64,000 bases of DNA from Exiguobacterium aestuarii (GCF_020171655.1 NZ_JAIVAC010000001.1:1798001-1862000); one strand, 5' to 3'; shown: positions 55,806 through 64,000, counted from the first letter of the stretch. Numbers and translations are program-made. The notes: generated from the sequence alone by a model not told the origin.

Positions 55806-56641
55806 GTGCTCATGTCCTCCTTCATCATCGTTTGATAGGCGTTGTACCATTCGATCGTCTTCCGTAACCCCTCGTGAAGCGGGGTACGTGGTCGAAATCC
55901 AATCATCGCTTCTAGCGTAGGCAAATCTGTTTCTTGAAAGACTTGGTCACGCATCGGTAGAGATACATGGACCGGTTGATGCATCTGGTGTCCGATTTCG
56001 GTGAGCAGCGTTTGGACGTGTACATAATCCGAGGCATCGATTCGGAACTGCCCAACGATTGGCAAGCCTGACTGAATCAATTTGATGACGCGAACGACGG
56101 TTTCGACCACATCATCGATATAAGAGGCTTTTACAATGTCCGTTGCATAGAATCCGACCATACGATGACCTTGGTCAATCGCGAGTACCGCTTTCGAAAA
56201 CAGGGTTGTCGAATCATCCCAAGGTCCGTATACATCCTCTGTTATCAGATGAAGCGCTGATGAAGAATGACGAGTCTGTTCCATTGGAAGGTCGAACGTG
56301 ATGAACGACTGAATCGGCACCCGACTTTTTTGATTCATGACGAGCTGCTTCACTTGTTCGTATCGCTCTATTTCACGATTTTGATAGACCCCACTGCATA
56401 AGATGACGTGATTCGGTTCATACATCGTCACGATTTGGCGCATATGTGGCTTATGGGAGACATCTGTTCGAATGAGATGGAACAAGGGATGAGACAAAAC
56501 GTATAATCGTTGTCTCGCAAGCTGCGCTTTCGCTTCTCCTTCATCATCAATCCCAATCACTTCGTATCCGTCTTTTAGTAGTCGCCTGGCAAGATGAAAT
56601 CCTTTGAACGTGGATACACCGATCACCATGACACGATCCAT
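55802..56641 (-). CDS. Degenerate NAD-dependent sugar epimerase-like protein
   Basis: 279 aa, about 55 residues shorter than related UDP-glucuronate epimerases. The N-terminal Rossmann loop reads GVSTFKGFHLAR, where active members have G-x-x-G-F-I-G. The late regions VYGPWDDSTTLFSKAVLAI and SYIDDVVETVVRVI match CapI-type epimerases. The segment that should hold the catalytic Ser/Thr and Y-x-x-x-K is missing. The frame is intact and tightly packed in the operon, so it is kept as a protein, probably without catalysis. Confidence 0.75.
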   Translation of the reverse strand: MDRVMVIGVSTFKGFHLARRLLKDGYEVIGIDDEGEAKAQLARQRLYVLSHPLFHLIRTDVSHKPHMRQIVTMYEPNHVILCSGVYQNREIERYEQVKQLVMNQKSRVPIQSFITFDLPMEQTRHSSSALHLITEDVYGPWDDSTTLFSKAVLAIDQGHRMVGFYATDIVKASYIDDVVETVVRVIKLIQSGLPIVGQFRIDASDYVHVQTLLTEIGHQMHQPVHVSLPMRDQVFQETDLPTLEAMIGFRPRTPLHEGLRKTIEWYNAYQTMMKEDMST

Positions 56642-56655
56642 TGCACTCCCCCCTT

Positions 56656-58572
56656 TTAATTTCCATCGACGACCCGGATGCGCACTTGCTGGGCTGGGAT
56701 AAACTCGAATCCACTTGCAAAAATTCGTTGTAGATCTCGGTCAATATCATTACTGTTTGCGACGAATAATAACGCGTCTGTCAGTGCCGGACCGTTTTGT
56801 CGGAAGTGTTCAATCAACCGTAAGATGGGAGCGACCGATGTGAACGGGCGGGTGCAACCGACAAAGATTTTCGGGAAGATGTTCGCCTCTGGGTCTAACT
56901 CATTTGTAGCCAGTAATTCTTCATATAACTTTTCACCCGGGCGAATCCCCGTCACTTCAATCGGAATTTGATCGATGGTGAACCCGCTGAGCTCAATCAT
57001 CTTTTTCGCTAAATCGATAATTTTGACCGGTTCTCCCATATCGAGCACGAAGATTTCTCCACCTCGGGATAACACACTCGCTTGAATGACGAGTCGACTC
57101 GCCTCTGGGATGGTCATGAAGTAACGGGTCATCTCTGAATCCGTTACCGTGACCGGTCCTCCTTGGGCAATTTGTTCTTTGAAGAGAGGGACGACCGAAC
57201 CACGGCTACCGAGAACGTTACCGAATCGAACGACCGCGAAAATCGTATCGCTTGAACGTGCTTTTTCCTGAACGATCATCTCTGCGATTCGTTTCGTCGA
57301 CCCCATGACGTTCGTTGGGTTGACCGCTTTATCGGTCGATACCATGACGAATCGATCGACCCGATATTTCGAAGCCACATCGACCATATTCTTTGTGCCA
57401 TAGATATTATTTTTGACTGCTTCAAGCGGGTTATCTTGCATGAGCGGAACGTGTTTGTGTGCCGCCGCGTGATAGACGATTTCTGGACGATACGTTTGAA
57501 AGACGTGTTCGAGTCTCTCTACATCTTGCACATCCCCGATCACTGGATGAAGTTTCGTCTCAAGTCCAAGTCCGTTTAACTCTTTCTCGATTAAATAAAT
57601 GCTGTTTTCTCCATGTCCGAAAAGGATCATCTCGGCCGGTTTGAACTTAATCAATTGACGACAGAGTTCCGAACCAATCGACCCTCCTGCCCCTGTCACG
57701 AGGACCGTTGCTCCTTCCACGTGCTTCGAGATACCTGAAATATCGAGTTGTACCGGCTCTCGTCCTAACAAATCCTCGATTTTCACTTCGCGAATTTCGT
57801 TAATCGACACATTTCCGGTAGCAAGTTCGGACAACATTGGGAGTGCATGTGATTCAACGCCAGTCTTTTCAATACGTTTCAACAATTCGATGCGTCTTGC
57901 GTGTGCTAGACTCGGGATAGAGAAAATGACGACTTCAATTCCTTGCTCTTCGATGATGCGTTCTAAATCGTCTGTCGTACCGAGAATCGGGACACCGTGT
58001 ACATATAAGGAGGCGAGCATCGGATCGTCATCGATAATTCCAACCACATGGAGGACGTTCGTCCGATACTCTTTCAACTCACGTACGATGAGCTGTCCAG
58101 AGTTCCCGGCCCCGATGATCAGTGTTTTCCGACCTTGTGGGGCAGGATGCGGTTTGAACGTATGCAAGACGTGATGACGGGCCAAGAAACGCGTGAATAA
58201 AATCATGTTGAATGCTAATAGCCCTTGAACTGCAATCATGACACCGAGCCCGCGTCCGAATTGAAACTGGTTGTAGGCGAATAGAATCAAGTCGCTGCTA
58301 ACCAACGCAATGGTTACTTGTTTCATTTCATGGATTGAAGCGTATCGCCAATCGATTCGATGAATTTTCAAAAGCGCCCCGACCAGCATGAAGCTAAACA
58401 TTTTGATTGCCACCATCAGTAACAAATTGTATGTTGTTGCTGTGAACGGCATCACTTTCGAAAATAAAATATCAAACGTCATATATAAGACGATTGAGAC
58501 GATTGCGATATCGACGCAGAAGAATAATAAGTTTCTGCGATTTCTTCGATATACGTTGACGAGTGTAGCCAT
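56656..58572 (-). CDS. Membrane nucleoside-diphosphate-sugar 4,6-dehydratase, EpsC/PglF/CapD-like
   Basis: 638 aa from the ATG after GGAGGTG; the 6-codon longer frame begins with TTG. Four membrane spans (about 20-125) are followed by a CoA-binding-like Rossmann domain (LIIGAGNSGQLIVRELKEY) and the SDR domain with TGAGGSIGSELCRQ and STDKAVNPTNVMGSTKR. The Met-x-x-x-Lys in place of Tyr-x-x-x-Lys is normal for this group. It makes a UDP-4-keto-6-deoxy amino sugar at the membrane. It is the first gene of the minus-strand operon. Confidence 0.92.
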   Translation of the reverse strand: MATLVNVYRRNRRNLLFFCVDIAIVSIVLYMTFDILFSKVMPFTATTYNLLLMVAIKMFSFMLVGALLKIHRIDWRYASIHEMKQVTIALVSSDLILFAYNQFQFGRGLGVMIAVQGLLAFNMILFTRFLARHHVLHTFKPHPAPQGRKTLIIGAGNSGQLIVRELKEYRTNVLHVVGIIDDDPMLASLYVHGVPILGTTDDLERIIEEQGIEVVIFSIPSLAHARRIELLKRIEKTGVESHALPMLSELATGNVSINEIREVKIEDLLGREPVQLDISGISKHVEGATVLVTGAGGSIGSELCRQLIKFKPAEMILFGHGENSIYLIEKELNGLGLETKLHPVIGDVQDVERLEHVFQTYRPEIVYHAAAHKHVPLMQDNPLEAVKNNIYGTKNMVDVASKYRVDRFVMVSTDKAVNPTNVMGSTKRIAEMIVQEKARSSDTIFAVVRFGNVLGSRGSVVPLFKEQIAQGGPVTVTDSEMTRYFMTIPEASRLVIQASVLSRGGEIFVLDMGEPVKIIDLAKKMIELSGFTIDQIPIEVTGIRPGEKLYEELLATNELDPEANIFPKIFVGCTRPFTSVAPILRLIEHFRQNGPALTDALLFVANSNDIDRDLQRIFASGFEFIPAQQVRIRVVDGN

Positions 58573-58590
58573 TGTGTATTGCACCTCCAA

Positions 58591-58969
58591 ATGTCTAAGT
58601 TGTGTAATCGTGTTGGGTATGGTGTGCGAAGAATACGTTGATGCTAGTAAACTACCCGAGTCGTTGTAACAAATTTAAGGATAATGCGAGCTTTTTGTTA
58701 TTAATGAAATCGCTGTAACAAATAAGTTCACAAAGTTATTCTTATCTTTTCCTTCACATAATGAATAATTTTCTTCCGAGCGGGAATGGAAAGAACATAC
58801 CAAATAAAATTGGGTGTTGTTGACAACTGTGTTTTGAATGAAAAGGAGGAACCTGTACCGCATCGCTGTTTTACTTCTGTACGACCAATCTGACAACATA
58901 CATGTTCATTCACACCAAGAGACCTTCTGAGACGCCCGTGAGCGTTCACACAAAAGGAGAGACACCAAG
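58591..58969. other. 379-bp intergenic region between the sugar operon and the four-repeat protein
   Basis: For the minus strand it holds TTGTTA (58667-58672), 17-bp spacer, TACTAG (58644-58649). The 14-mer TCG(T/C)TGTAACAAAT occurs twice (58661-58674 and 58710-58723), the first over the -35 box. On the plus side, GTTGT-TG-ACAAC lies near 58816-58827, and an AAAAGGAGGA at 58841-58850 is not followed by a usable start codon. Confidence 0.5.
58644..58672 (-). promoter_or_regulatory. Promoter of the sugar-modification operon with repeated element
   Basis: Minus strand TTGTTA, 17-bp spacer, TACTAG. The -35 box lies in one copy of the repeated 14-mer; the second copy is 49 bp upstream. Confidence 0.5.
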
Positions 58970-59722
58970 ATGAAAAAATGGACAAGACCTCAAATCGTAC
59001 AAGCTTTGCAGTTGGCTGCCCAAGAATACGCAGAACTTGATTCCAAACAATATAGCGTTTGGTCTCATGACAAGAATGTCCCTTCCCTTTCCACCGTCAT
59101 CCACCAATTTGGTTCGTGGCGTGAAGCCCTCGTTGCAGCACAGATTAAGCTTTCGTTTCATTATTATTCAGACGAAGATATTCTACGCGCGTTAAACAAA
59201 GCCGCAGAAGAGCTCACGCTATTCACGAGTCAAACTTACCGAGAATGGTCAAAAGTGACACGATCGCCATCTCTCACCCTCATCAGTAGTCGCTTTGGTT
59301 CATGGTCGAATGCACTCCGAGAAGCGAAACTTCAAACAACGGCCGCTAAAAATAGTGAAGAACGCATCATCCAAGCCTTGATCGAAGCATCGGAAGAACT
59401 CGAACGTCTCACGTCTCAACATTACGCGGTGTGGGCGCAAGAACGAGGCTATCCGACCGTTGCGACCATCGCTAGAAAGTATGGTTCTTGGAGCTACGCT
59501 CTTTTCGTATTGGACATCGCTCCACCGAAACGGAAATGGGATGAAGAAGATGTGATTGAAGCGCTCCGGCTCGCGAAGAAAGAATTGCCTCATTTCAGCA
59601 TCCTCCACTATCGAAAATGGGCGGAAGGACGGAACGTGCCGAGTACATCGACGATTAACGTCCTCTTTGGAAGCTGGACGGCCGCTCTCAAATGTATGGA
59701 AGCGCAAAAAGTGACACAATAA
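58970..59722 (+). CDS. Protein made of four homing-endonuclease-associated repeats, no nuclease domain
   Basis: 250 aa with four repeats (about 5-58, 66-119, 128-181, 190-243) of the type (I/V)-x-x-A-L, Y-x-x-W, P-(S/T), (F/Y)-G-S-W-x-x-A-(L/F). The repeats fill the whole chain. It diverges from the sugar operon and has an AAAAGGAGAG site. The 194-aa protein inside that operon is built the same way with three repeats. A modular DNA-binding regulator is a reasonable inference; no homologue function is known to me. Confidence 0.82.
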   Translation: MKKWTRPQIVQALQLAAQEYAELDSKQYSVWSHDKNVPSLSTVIHQFGSWREALVAAQIKLSFHYYSDEDILRALNKAAEELTLFTSQTYREWSKVTRSPSLTLISSRFGSWSNALREAKLQTTAAKNSEERIIQALIEASEELERLTSQHYAVWAQERGYPTVATIARKYGSWSYALFVLDIAPPKRKWDEEDVIEALRLAKKELPHFSILHYRKWAEGRNVPSTSTINVLFGSWTAALKCMEAQKVTQ

Positions 59723-59738
59723 TGCTCAACGAACACAC

Positions 59739-59774
59739 AAAAAGCGCCGACTCAGGAGGAGTCGACGCTTTTTT
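59739..59774. terminator. Bidirectional terminator between the repeat protein and the SbtA-like gene
   Basis: Stem AAAAAGCG-CCGACTC with GAGTCG-ACGCTTTTTT, five-base loop, T runs on both strands. Confidence 0.88.
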
Positions 59775-60730
59775 CATGTGACGATTGCAATGTACAACGG
59801 AATACCAATCAACAAGTTGAACGGGAACGTGACCGCAAGGGAGAGGGTCAAATAAAAGGACGGTTTCGCTTCTGGGACCGAGGCTTGTAGCATCGCAGGC
59901 GCGGCGATGTATGAACCGCTCGCCGCTAATGTCATAAGAAGTATCGTTCCTCCTTCTGAAAGACCAGCGACACCCGCTGCCAAAAAGCCAACAAGTGCCC
60001 CAATCAACGGGAATAACATTCCCATGGCAACGAACTTCAGCCCATACGTCGGCACCGTCTTCAACTGTTGTCCGACTTTTACCCCCAATCCTAATAAGAA
60101 GAGAAGCAACACCCCTGGGAACAAGTCCACAAAGAATGGTTTGAGTGGAGTCGCATCTGGCGTCACGAGTCCGACCACAAGACCTGCCAGCATAAGCAAG
60201 ATGCTCTTCGAAAATAAGCTATCCCGGAGGACAGACAGCGAATTCGTTTTGCCCGACGTCGCGGTGATCCCCATCACCTGAGTTTGGTTATATAACAGTA
60301 ACGCCACAATCAGTCCAGGGATTTCAAGCACGACGACCAATGTCGTCATGAACGGTTCATATCCAATCCCAAGGCGCTCAAGCTGCGTCGATGCAGCCAC
60401 ATAGGTCACGAGCGAGACGGAACCGAACGTCGCAGCCATGGCAATCCGTTCATGAAAGGTAAACTTCAGGAGACCTCCTGCGAGAAAAGCGAGGAGCGGT
60501 AATAAAATCCCAATCAACAGCGTCACAGTCAATGGCAGTGCAATTTCTTCAAATGATACCGAGGCGAGTCCCATCCCACCTTTCAATCCAATGGCCAGTA
60601 GTAAGTAAATGTTTAGCGTCGTGCTCAGTGAATCAGGAATCTTCAAGTTCGATTTCCCGACTGCGGCAATCACGCCCGTTACAAATAGAAGCACGGGAGC
60701 ACTCGTGAGTAAAAATAAAAACAATTCCAT
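59774..60730 (-). CDS. Sodium-dependent bicarbonate transporter, SbtA family
   Basis: 318 aa with about ten membrane spans in two inverted halves. The regions FGSVSLVTYVAASTQLERLG and LAASGSYIAAPAMLQASVPEA are the paired substrate-site signatures of SbtA. In cyanobacteria SbtA takes up bicarbonate with sodium. No SbtB partner is encoded next to it. The AAGGAGG site lies 7 bases from the ATG and only seven bases after the T run of a leader terminator, so expression depends on readthrough. The upstream neighbour is MpsC-like, again linked to inorganic carbon. Confidence 0.88.
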   Translation of the reverse strand: MELFLFLLTSAPVLLFVTGVIAAVGKSNLKIPDSLSTTLNIYLLLAIGLKGGMGLASVSFEEIALPLTVTLLIGILLPLLAFLAGGLLKFTFHERIAMAATFGSVSLVTYVAASTQLERLGIGYEPFMTTLVVVLEIPGLIVALLLYNQTQVMGITATSGKTNSLSVLRDSLFSKSILLMLAGLVVGLVTPDATPLKPFFVDLFPGVLLLFLLGLGVKVGQQLKTVPTYGLKFVAMGMLFPLIGALVGFLAAGVAGLSEGGTILLMTLAASGSYIAAPAMLQASVPEAKPSFYLTLSLAVTFPFNLLIGIPLYIAIVT

Positions 60731-60737
60731 ACATGTT

Positions 60738-60951
60738 CCTCCTTGGCGACAAAAAAGCGCACACCTAAAGAAGGCGTGCGCTGTATGCCGACGGCTCGAC
60801 TATTCGCTCCGTCAGGCCGACAACTGTCGGTTGATTAAATTGTTCAGTAGCTCCGTAAGAAGATTTCGAAAGCACGCCTCGTGACGACTCGTCCATTCGC
60901 TCCTCTCACGTCTCTGAATTTCATTTTAAAAAGTCGACGTTCCGTTGTCAA
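60738..60951 (-). ncRNA. Structured leader with terminator switch upstream of the SbtA-like gene
   Basis: Promoter: TTGACA (60946-60951), 17-bp spacer, TAAAAT (60923-60928). The leader of about 180 nt has hairpin 1 (stem CGTGA/TCACG, 60880-60910) and hairpin 2 (stem 60788-60794 with 60809-60815). Their 14-nt loops are AGCGAATGGACGAG and AGCGAATAGTCGAG. A small hairpin (60817-60830) lies between them. The terminator (60756-60766 with 60772-60782, then TTTTTT) directly precedes the ribosome binding site. The segment AGGCGTGC (60872-60879) is perfectly complementary to the terminator 5' arm and would form an antiterminator. The RNA class is unknown to me. Confidence 0.7.
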
Positions 60952-61307
60952 TCGGTTTGATCCCAAGGCGCGTCCAAACGAAAGACGATGAGACGCTCCC
61001 CTGTTTTCGTACTGATGTCCGTGTGGAGCGAAACAATCGAACGGCCGAGCACTTGCCCGACAATCGTTTCAAGTTGGCTCCGTCCCGATTCGACGAGATT
61101 GTTGCGGTATTTCTTCAATTGCTCGCGACCTGACGACTTGGTGGCCAAGTCATACTCGGCCGGTGTCAACACACCTTGGAGTGTGACGATGGCGAGGTCC
61201 CGAAGCAGGTCTGCCTTACACGTCAATGACCCGCGACCCAAATATTCTTTCTCCCATTGGGTGATCCGGGCGCTCAGTTCCATTTCCAGCTGACCTTTTT
61301 TCCGCAT
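60948..61307 (-). CDS. MpsC-family (DUF2294) protein
   Basis: 119 aa. The pattern YLGRGSLTCKADLLRDLAIVTLQGVLTPAEYDLA and ETIVGQVLGRSIVSLHTDISTKTGERLIVFRLD fits the DUF2294/MpsC family. Relatives such as B. subtilis YbcI are encoded next to the MpsAB/DabAB inorganic-carbon system. The start abuts the speB stop (TAAATG); an ATG eight codons in has a better site (AAAAAGG). It stands between speB and the SbtA-like gene; the sbtA promoter overlaps its 3' end. Confidence 0.82.
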   Translation of the reverse strand: MRKKGQLEMELSARITQWEKEYLGRGSLTCKADLLRDLAIVTLQGVLTPAEYDLATKSSGREQLKKYRNNLVESGRSQLETIVGQVLGRSIVSLHTDISTKTGERLIVFRLDAPWDQTD

Positions 61308-62189
61308 TTACTTCACGAATCCAATCATCATCTCACGAAGAATTTTTGCTGCCGCGATGGCCGTCATATCCGACTGATCGTATGCCGGTGACACTTCGAC
61401 AAGGTCTGCGCCGATGATGTCGAGGTCTGCGTTCGCGATAGCGTGTACCGCTTCTAACAATTCTTTCGTCGAGATGCCGCCGATTTCTTGTGTACCTGTC
61501 CCTGGTGCTGCTGACGGGTCAAGAACGTCGATGTCGATCGTGACATATACTTTTTTCCCAGCGAGTGTCGGTAAGACGCGCTTGAGTGGCTCGATGACTT
61601 CAAATTGATGCATGTTGTAGCCGACTTCACGTGCCCACTCAAACTCTTCTTTCATCCCTGAACGGATCCCGAACGAGTAACAGTTCGATGGTCCAATCAA
61701 GTTTGCCGCTTTTTTAAGCGGAGTCGAGTGTGAGAGTGGCTCGCCTTCATACTCATCCCGAAGGTCCGTATGCGCATCCAAGTGGATGATGACAAAGTCG
61801 TCGCCGTACACGTCGTGCATCGCTTTGATGATCGGCCATGTGACGAGATGTTCGCCACCCATTCCGAGTGGGAACTTGCCTGCTTTGACGACATCTTTGA
61901 CGAACGCCTCGATCATATCGAGCGACTTCGGTGCGTTTCCGAATGGAAGTGGGATATCTCCTGCATCGTATACCGCTGCATCTGCCAAATCACCATCTAA
62001 ATACGGGCTGTATTCTTCAAGGCCGATCGACACTTCACGAATCCGGTTCGGACCGAAACGTGAACCCGGACGGAAACTGACCGTCCAGTCCATCGGCATT
62101 CCGTAAAGAACCGTCTTCGCCTCTGTCACCTCTGGGAGACTGGCGATAAACACTTTACCTGAGTATGCTTCATCAAAACGTTTAATCAT
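61308..62189 (-). CDS. speB: Agmatinase
   Basis: 293 aa, ureohydrolase fold. Manganese ligands: [18 protein letters not shown] and [14 protein letters not shown]. It hydrolyses agmatine to putrescine and urea. The start overlaps the speE stop by four bases, so agmatinase and spermidine synthase are coupled in one polyamine operon, as in B. subtilis. Confidence 0.96.
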   Translation of the reverse strand: MIKRFDEAYSGKVFIASLPEVTEAKTVLYGMPMDWTVSFRPGSRFGPNRIREVSIGLEEYSPYLDGDLADAAVYDAGDIPLPFGNAPKSLDMIEAFVKDVVKAGKFPLGMGGEHLVTWPIIKAMHDVYGDDFVIIHLDAHTDLRDEYEGEPLSHSTPLKKAANLIGPSNCYSFGIRSGMKEEFEWAREVGYNMHQFEVIEPLKRVLPTLAGKKVYVTIDIDVLDPSAAPGTGTQEIGGISTKELLEAVHAIANADLDIIGADLVEVSPAYDQSDMTAIAAAKILREMMIGFVK

Positions 62190-63025
62190 TTTGTCAAATC
62201 CTCCACGAATTTTGGAAGGACGAACGCCGCGTTGTGAAGCTTCGGCGTGTAGTATTTTGTTTCGATGTCATGGAAACGCTCAGCCGATACTTGTTCCGGA
62301 TCGTATTTCTTCGAACCGATTGTGAACGTCCACATCCCGCTCGGATACGTCGGAACGTTCGCCGTGTACAATTTCGTGATCGGGAAGATTTCCTTCACGT
62401 CACGTTGAACCGTTTGAATGAGTTCTGGTGTGAACCACGGGTTATCCGTTTGTGCGACAAAGATGCCATCCTCTTTGAGCGCTTTCGAGATGCCTGCATA
62501 GAATCCTTTTGTGAAGAGGTTCGCTGCTGGCCCAACTGGTTCTGTCGAGTCGACCATGATGACGTCGTACTCGTTCTCTGATTTCGCAATATGCATGAAA
62601 CCGTCACCGACGATGACTTCAACACGTGGGTTATCAAGTTCACCGGCAATGTTCGGCAAGTATTTCTTCGAATATTCAATGACTTTCCCGTCAATATCAA
62701 CGAGAACTGCCTTTTCAACTGATGGGTGTTTCATGATTTCACGGATGACACCGCCGTCTCCCCCACCGACTACAAGCACATGCTTTGGATTCGGGTGTGT
62801 AAAGAGTGGGACGTGTGCGACCATCTCGTGATAGACGAATTCGTCCTTATCCGTCGTCATGACCATCCCGTCAAGTAACAACATCGTTCCGAACTCGTCC
62901 GTTTCGACCATTTCTAGTCGTTGAAACTCCGTTTGTTCGCTCTCATAAACGTGGTTTACACGGAACGTGATCCCGTAATCTTCTGTTTGGTGCTCCGTAA
63001 ACCATAATTTTAATTTTTGGTCCAT
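62186..63025 (-). CDS. speE: Spermidine synthase
   Basis: 279 aa from the ATG nine bases after AAAGGGG; a much longer open frame upstream has no site. It moves the aminopropyl group of decarboxylated SAM to putrescine. The SAM-like site is [13 protein letters not shown]; the catalytic Asp is in [11 protein letters not shown]. It is the first gene of the speE-speB operon. Confidence 0.97.
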   Translation of the reverse strand: MDQKLKLWFTEHQTEDYGITFRVNHVYESEQTEFQRLEMVETDEFGTMLLLDGMVMTTDKDEFVYHEMVAHVPLFTHPNPKHVLVVGGGDGGVIREIMKHPSVEKAVLVDIDGKVIEYSKKYLPNIAGELDNPRVEVIVGDGFMHIAKSENEYDVIMVDSTEPVGPAANLFTKGFYAGISKALKEDGIFVAQTDNPWFTPELIQTVQRDVKEIFPITKLYTANVPTYPSGMWTFTIGSKKYDPEQVSAERFHDIETKYYTPKLHNAAFVLPKFVEDLTK

Positions 63026-63159
63026 CGATAGAACCCCTTTCTGTTCAAAAAGTTGTTCGTATGCGAGTGGCGTTTTGAGGCGCTTCTTAATCATACGATA
63101 GGAAGTATACAAAACCTGTACCCATTTTGCACGAATTTTTTGAAGAATGGTTCCTGAAT

Positions 63160-63188
63160 GTGAGTTTTTTGTGAGACGTGACCGATAT
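63160..63188 (+). promoter_or_regulatory. Possible sigma-D-like promoter of the EAL gene
   Basis: ACCGATAT (63181-63188, one mismatch to GCCGATAT) and GTGAGTTT 13 bases upstream. TATACT within it could also act as a sigma-A -10 box. Confidence 0.35.
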
Positions 63189-63226
63189 ACTGAATGAACC
63201 AATTTTGAATGGAAAGGTGGAATAGT

Positions 63227-64000
63227 ATGTGGTCACCCTGCGCTTCTTGTAATACAACAATTCCTTTGATTGCTCAAGGGTCACTCGTCACAACATTTAA
63301 GGAATACCCGTATACATCTTTTGAAGAACTAGATGTACTTCTCTCGCAAGCAAATGGAACGGTATACTGTGTCGATCCTGCATCGAACCGTCAGACCCCG
63401 CCGCTTGAGGTCGAAGTATTAAAGGATCAGCTTGCCAATCGGCACATCATTGAACAGATTCAGCACGGCACGTTCGAGAGTCATCTCCAGCCAATCATCT
63501 TCCTCGATTCTACGGAAACGTTCGGGTACGAGGCACTTCTCCGTAGCGGTGCCAACATCTCGCCTTATGATTTATTCCGGACGGCAAACCGTTTCGGTCT
63601 TCATTCCAAGCTCGATCAGCGGGCTCGCGCTGAGGCGATTAAAGCGACGTATGAAGTCATCGCCCCTCATCAAAAGACATTCATCAACTTCTTACCCTCA
63701 ACGATTTACAACCCGGACTATTGTTTGCAGCATACGTTCGACATCATCGACCGATATCAACTTAGTCCGGACCGCTTCATCTTTGAAGTCGTGGAGACGG
63801 AGAAGGTACATGACGTCGATCATCTCCAACACGTCTTTTCGACATATAAAAAGCGGGGGATGCAAGTTGCGCTAGACGACGTCGGTGCAGGTTTCTCGAC
63901 CATCGACATGTTGAAGCGACTCGAACCGGACTATGTCAAAATCGACCGCTCGTATGTTTCATTTTGTGACGAGGATGCCGAAAAGCGGGATTTCCTCAAA
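63227..64000 (+). CDS. EAL-domain protein, c-di-GMP phosphodiesterase-like, N-terminal part
   Basis: 258 codons are open to the window end; the gene continues beyond. The first 60 residues are a small domain starting [10 protein letters not shown] with a C-x-x-C pair. The EAL domain follows: YEALLR (Glu102), [13 protein letters not shown] (Asn154), FEVVE (Glu187), DDVGAGFST (Asp217, Asp218) and VKID (Lys238). The main metal and catalytic residues seen so far are kept, so hydrolysis of cyclic di-GMP is likely. GGAAAGGTGG precedes the ATG. It is divergent from speE. Confidence 0.88.
   Translation, partial: MWSPCASCNTTIPLIAQGSLVTTFKEYPYTSFEELDVLLSQANGTVYCVDPASNRQTPPLEVEVLKDQLANRHIIEQIQHGTFESHLQPIIFLDSTETFGYEALLRSGANISPYDLFRTANRFGLHSKLDQRARAEAIKATYEVIAPHQKTFINFLPSTIYNPDYCLQHTFDIIDRYQLSPDRFIFEVVETEKVHDVDHLQHVFSTYKKRGMQVALDDVGAGFSTIDMLKRLEPDYVKIDRSYVSFCDEDAEKRDFLK

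Overview
The window looks like the chromosome of a low-to-mid GC Gram-positive bacterium of the class Bacilli, most likely Exiguobacterium or a close relative. This rests on three things: strong AGGAGG-type ribosome binding sites, many tight four-base start/stop overlaps, and a gene order that follows the Bacillus subtilis ywi-ywl region (upp, glyA, ywlG, rpiB, ywlE, ywlC, prmC, prfA, tdk, L31, rho, glpX, murZ, transaldolase, fba, spo0F, pyrG, rpoE, fadF, a ywiB-like gene, speB, speE). The genus is inferred, not proven. No rRNA, tRNA, CRISPR array or prophage was seen.

Layout. 1-1.9 kb: the end of a betaine/choline (Opu-type) ABC transporter with a fused permease-binding protein. 2-9.5 kb: upp, a lipoprotein, a two-component system with a small membrane protein and a probable target gene that share a promoter design, then glyA with a coupled coiled-coil protein. 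9.6-14.4 kb: a plus-strand accessory block with an esterase, a MarR-SDR-quinone reductase-HxlR group, a DJ-1/PfpI protein and LtrA. 14.4-15.8 kb: a solitary IS605-type TnpB element of higher GC. 15.8-31.6 kb: core genes for translation, tRNA modification, central carbon and cell wall, with an NlpC/P60 hydrolase and a two-gene ABC exporter. 31.7-46.7 kb: glpD, an OYE-type reductase, an AraC regulator, pyrG, rpoE, a globin-coupled chemotaxis receptor and fadF. 46.9-52.4 kb: small proteins, acetyltransferases, an alpha-glucosidase and a TipAL-type regulator. 52.4-59.7 kb: a compact sugar-modification operon flanked and interrupted by proteins built only of homing-endonuclease-associated repeats. 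59.8-64 kb: an SbtA-like bicarbonate transporter behind a structured leader RNA, an MpsC-like protein, speB-speE, and the start of an EAL-domain gene.

Regulation is unusually readable. Recognisable elements are a GlpP-type antiterminator at glpD, a GGGC-start pyrG attenuator, a FadR box at fadF, LacI/CcpA-type boxes at fba and the alpha-glucosidase gene, a 19-bp-spacer MerR-type promoter, and sigma-D-like promoters at the chemotaxis receptor and perhaps the EAL gene.

The best candidates for something new are: (1) the sbtA leader, with a near-consensus promoter, two hairpins sharing a 14-nt loop, and an 8-nt segment perfectly complementary to the terminator arm; (2) the repeat-only proteins around a sugar-modification operon that also carries two enzyme-like proteins lacking their catalytic residues; (3) a duplicated regulatory element linking the two-component operon to a repeat-domain envelope protein; (4) a MurA-family enzyme with Tyr in place of the catalytic Cys.
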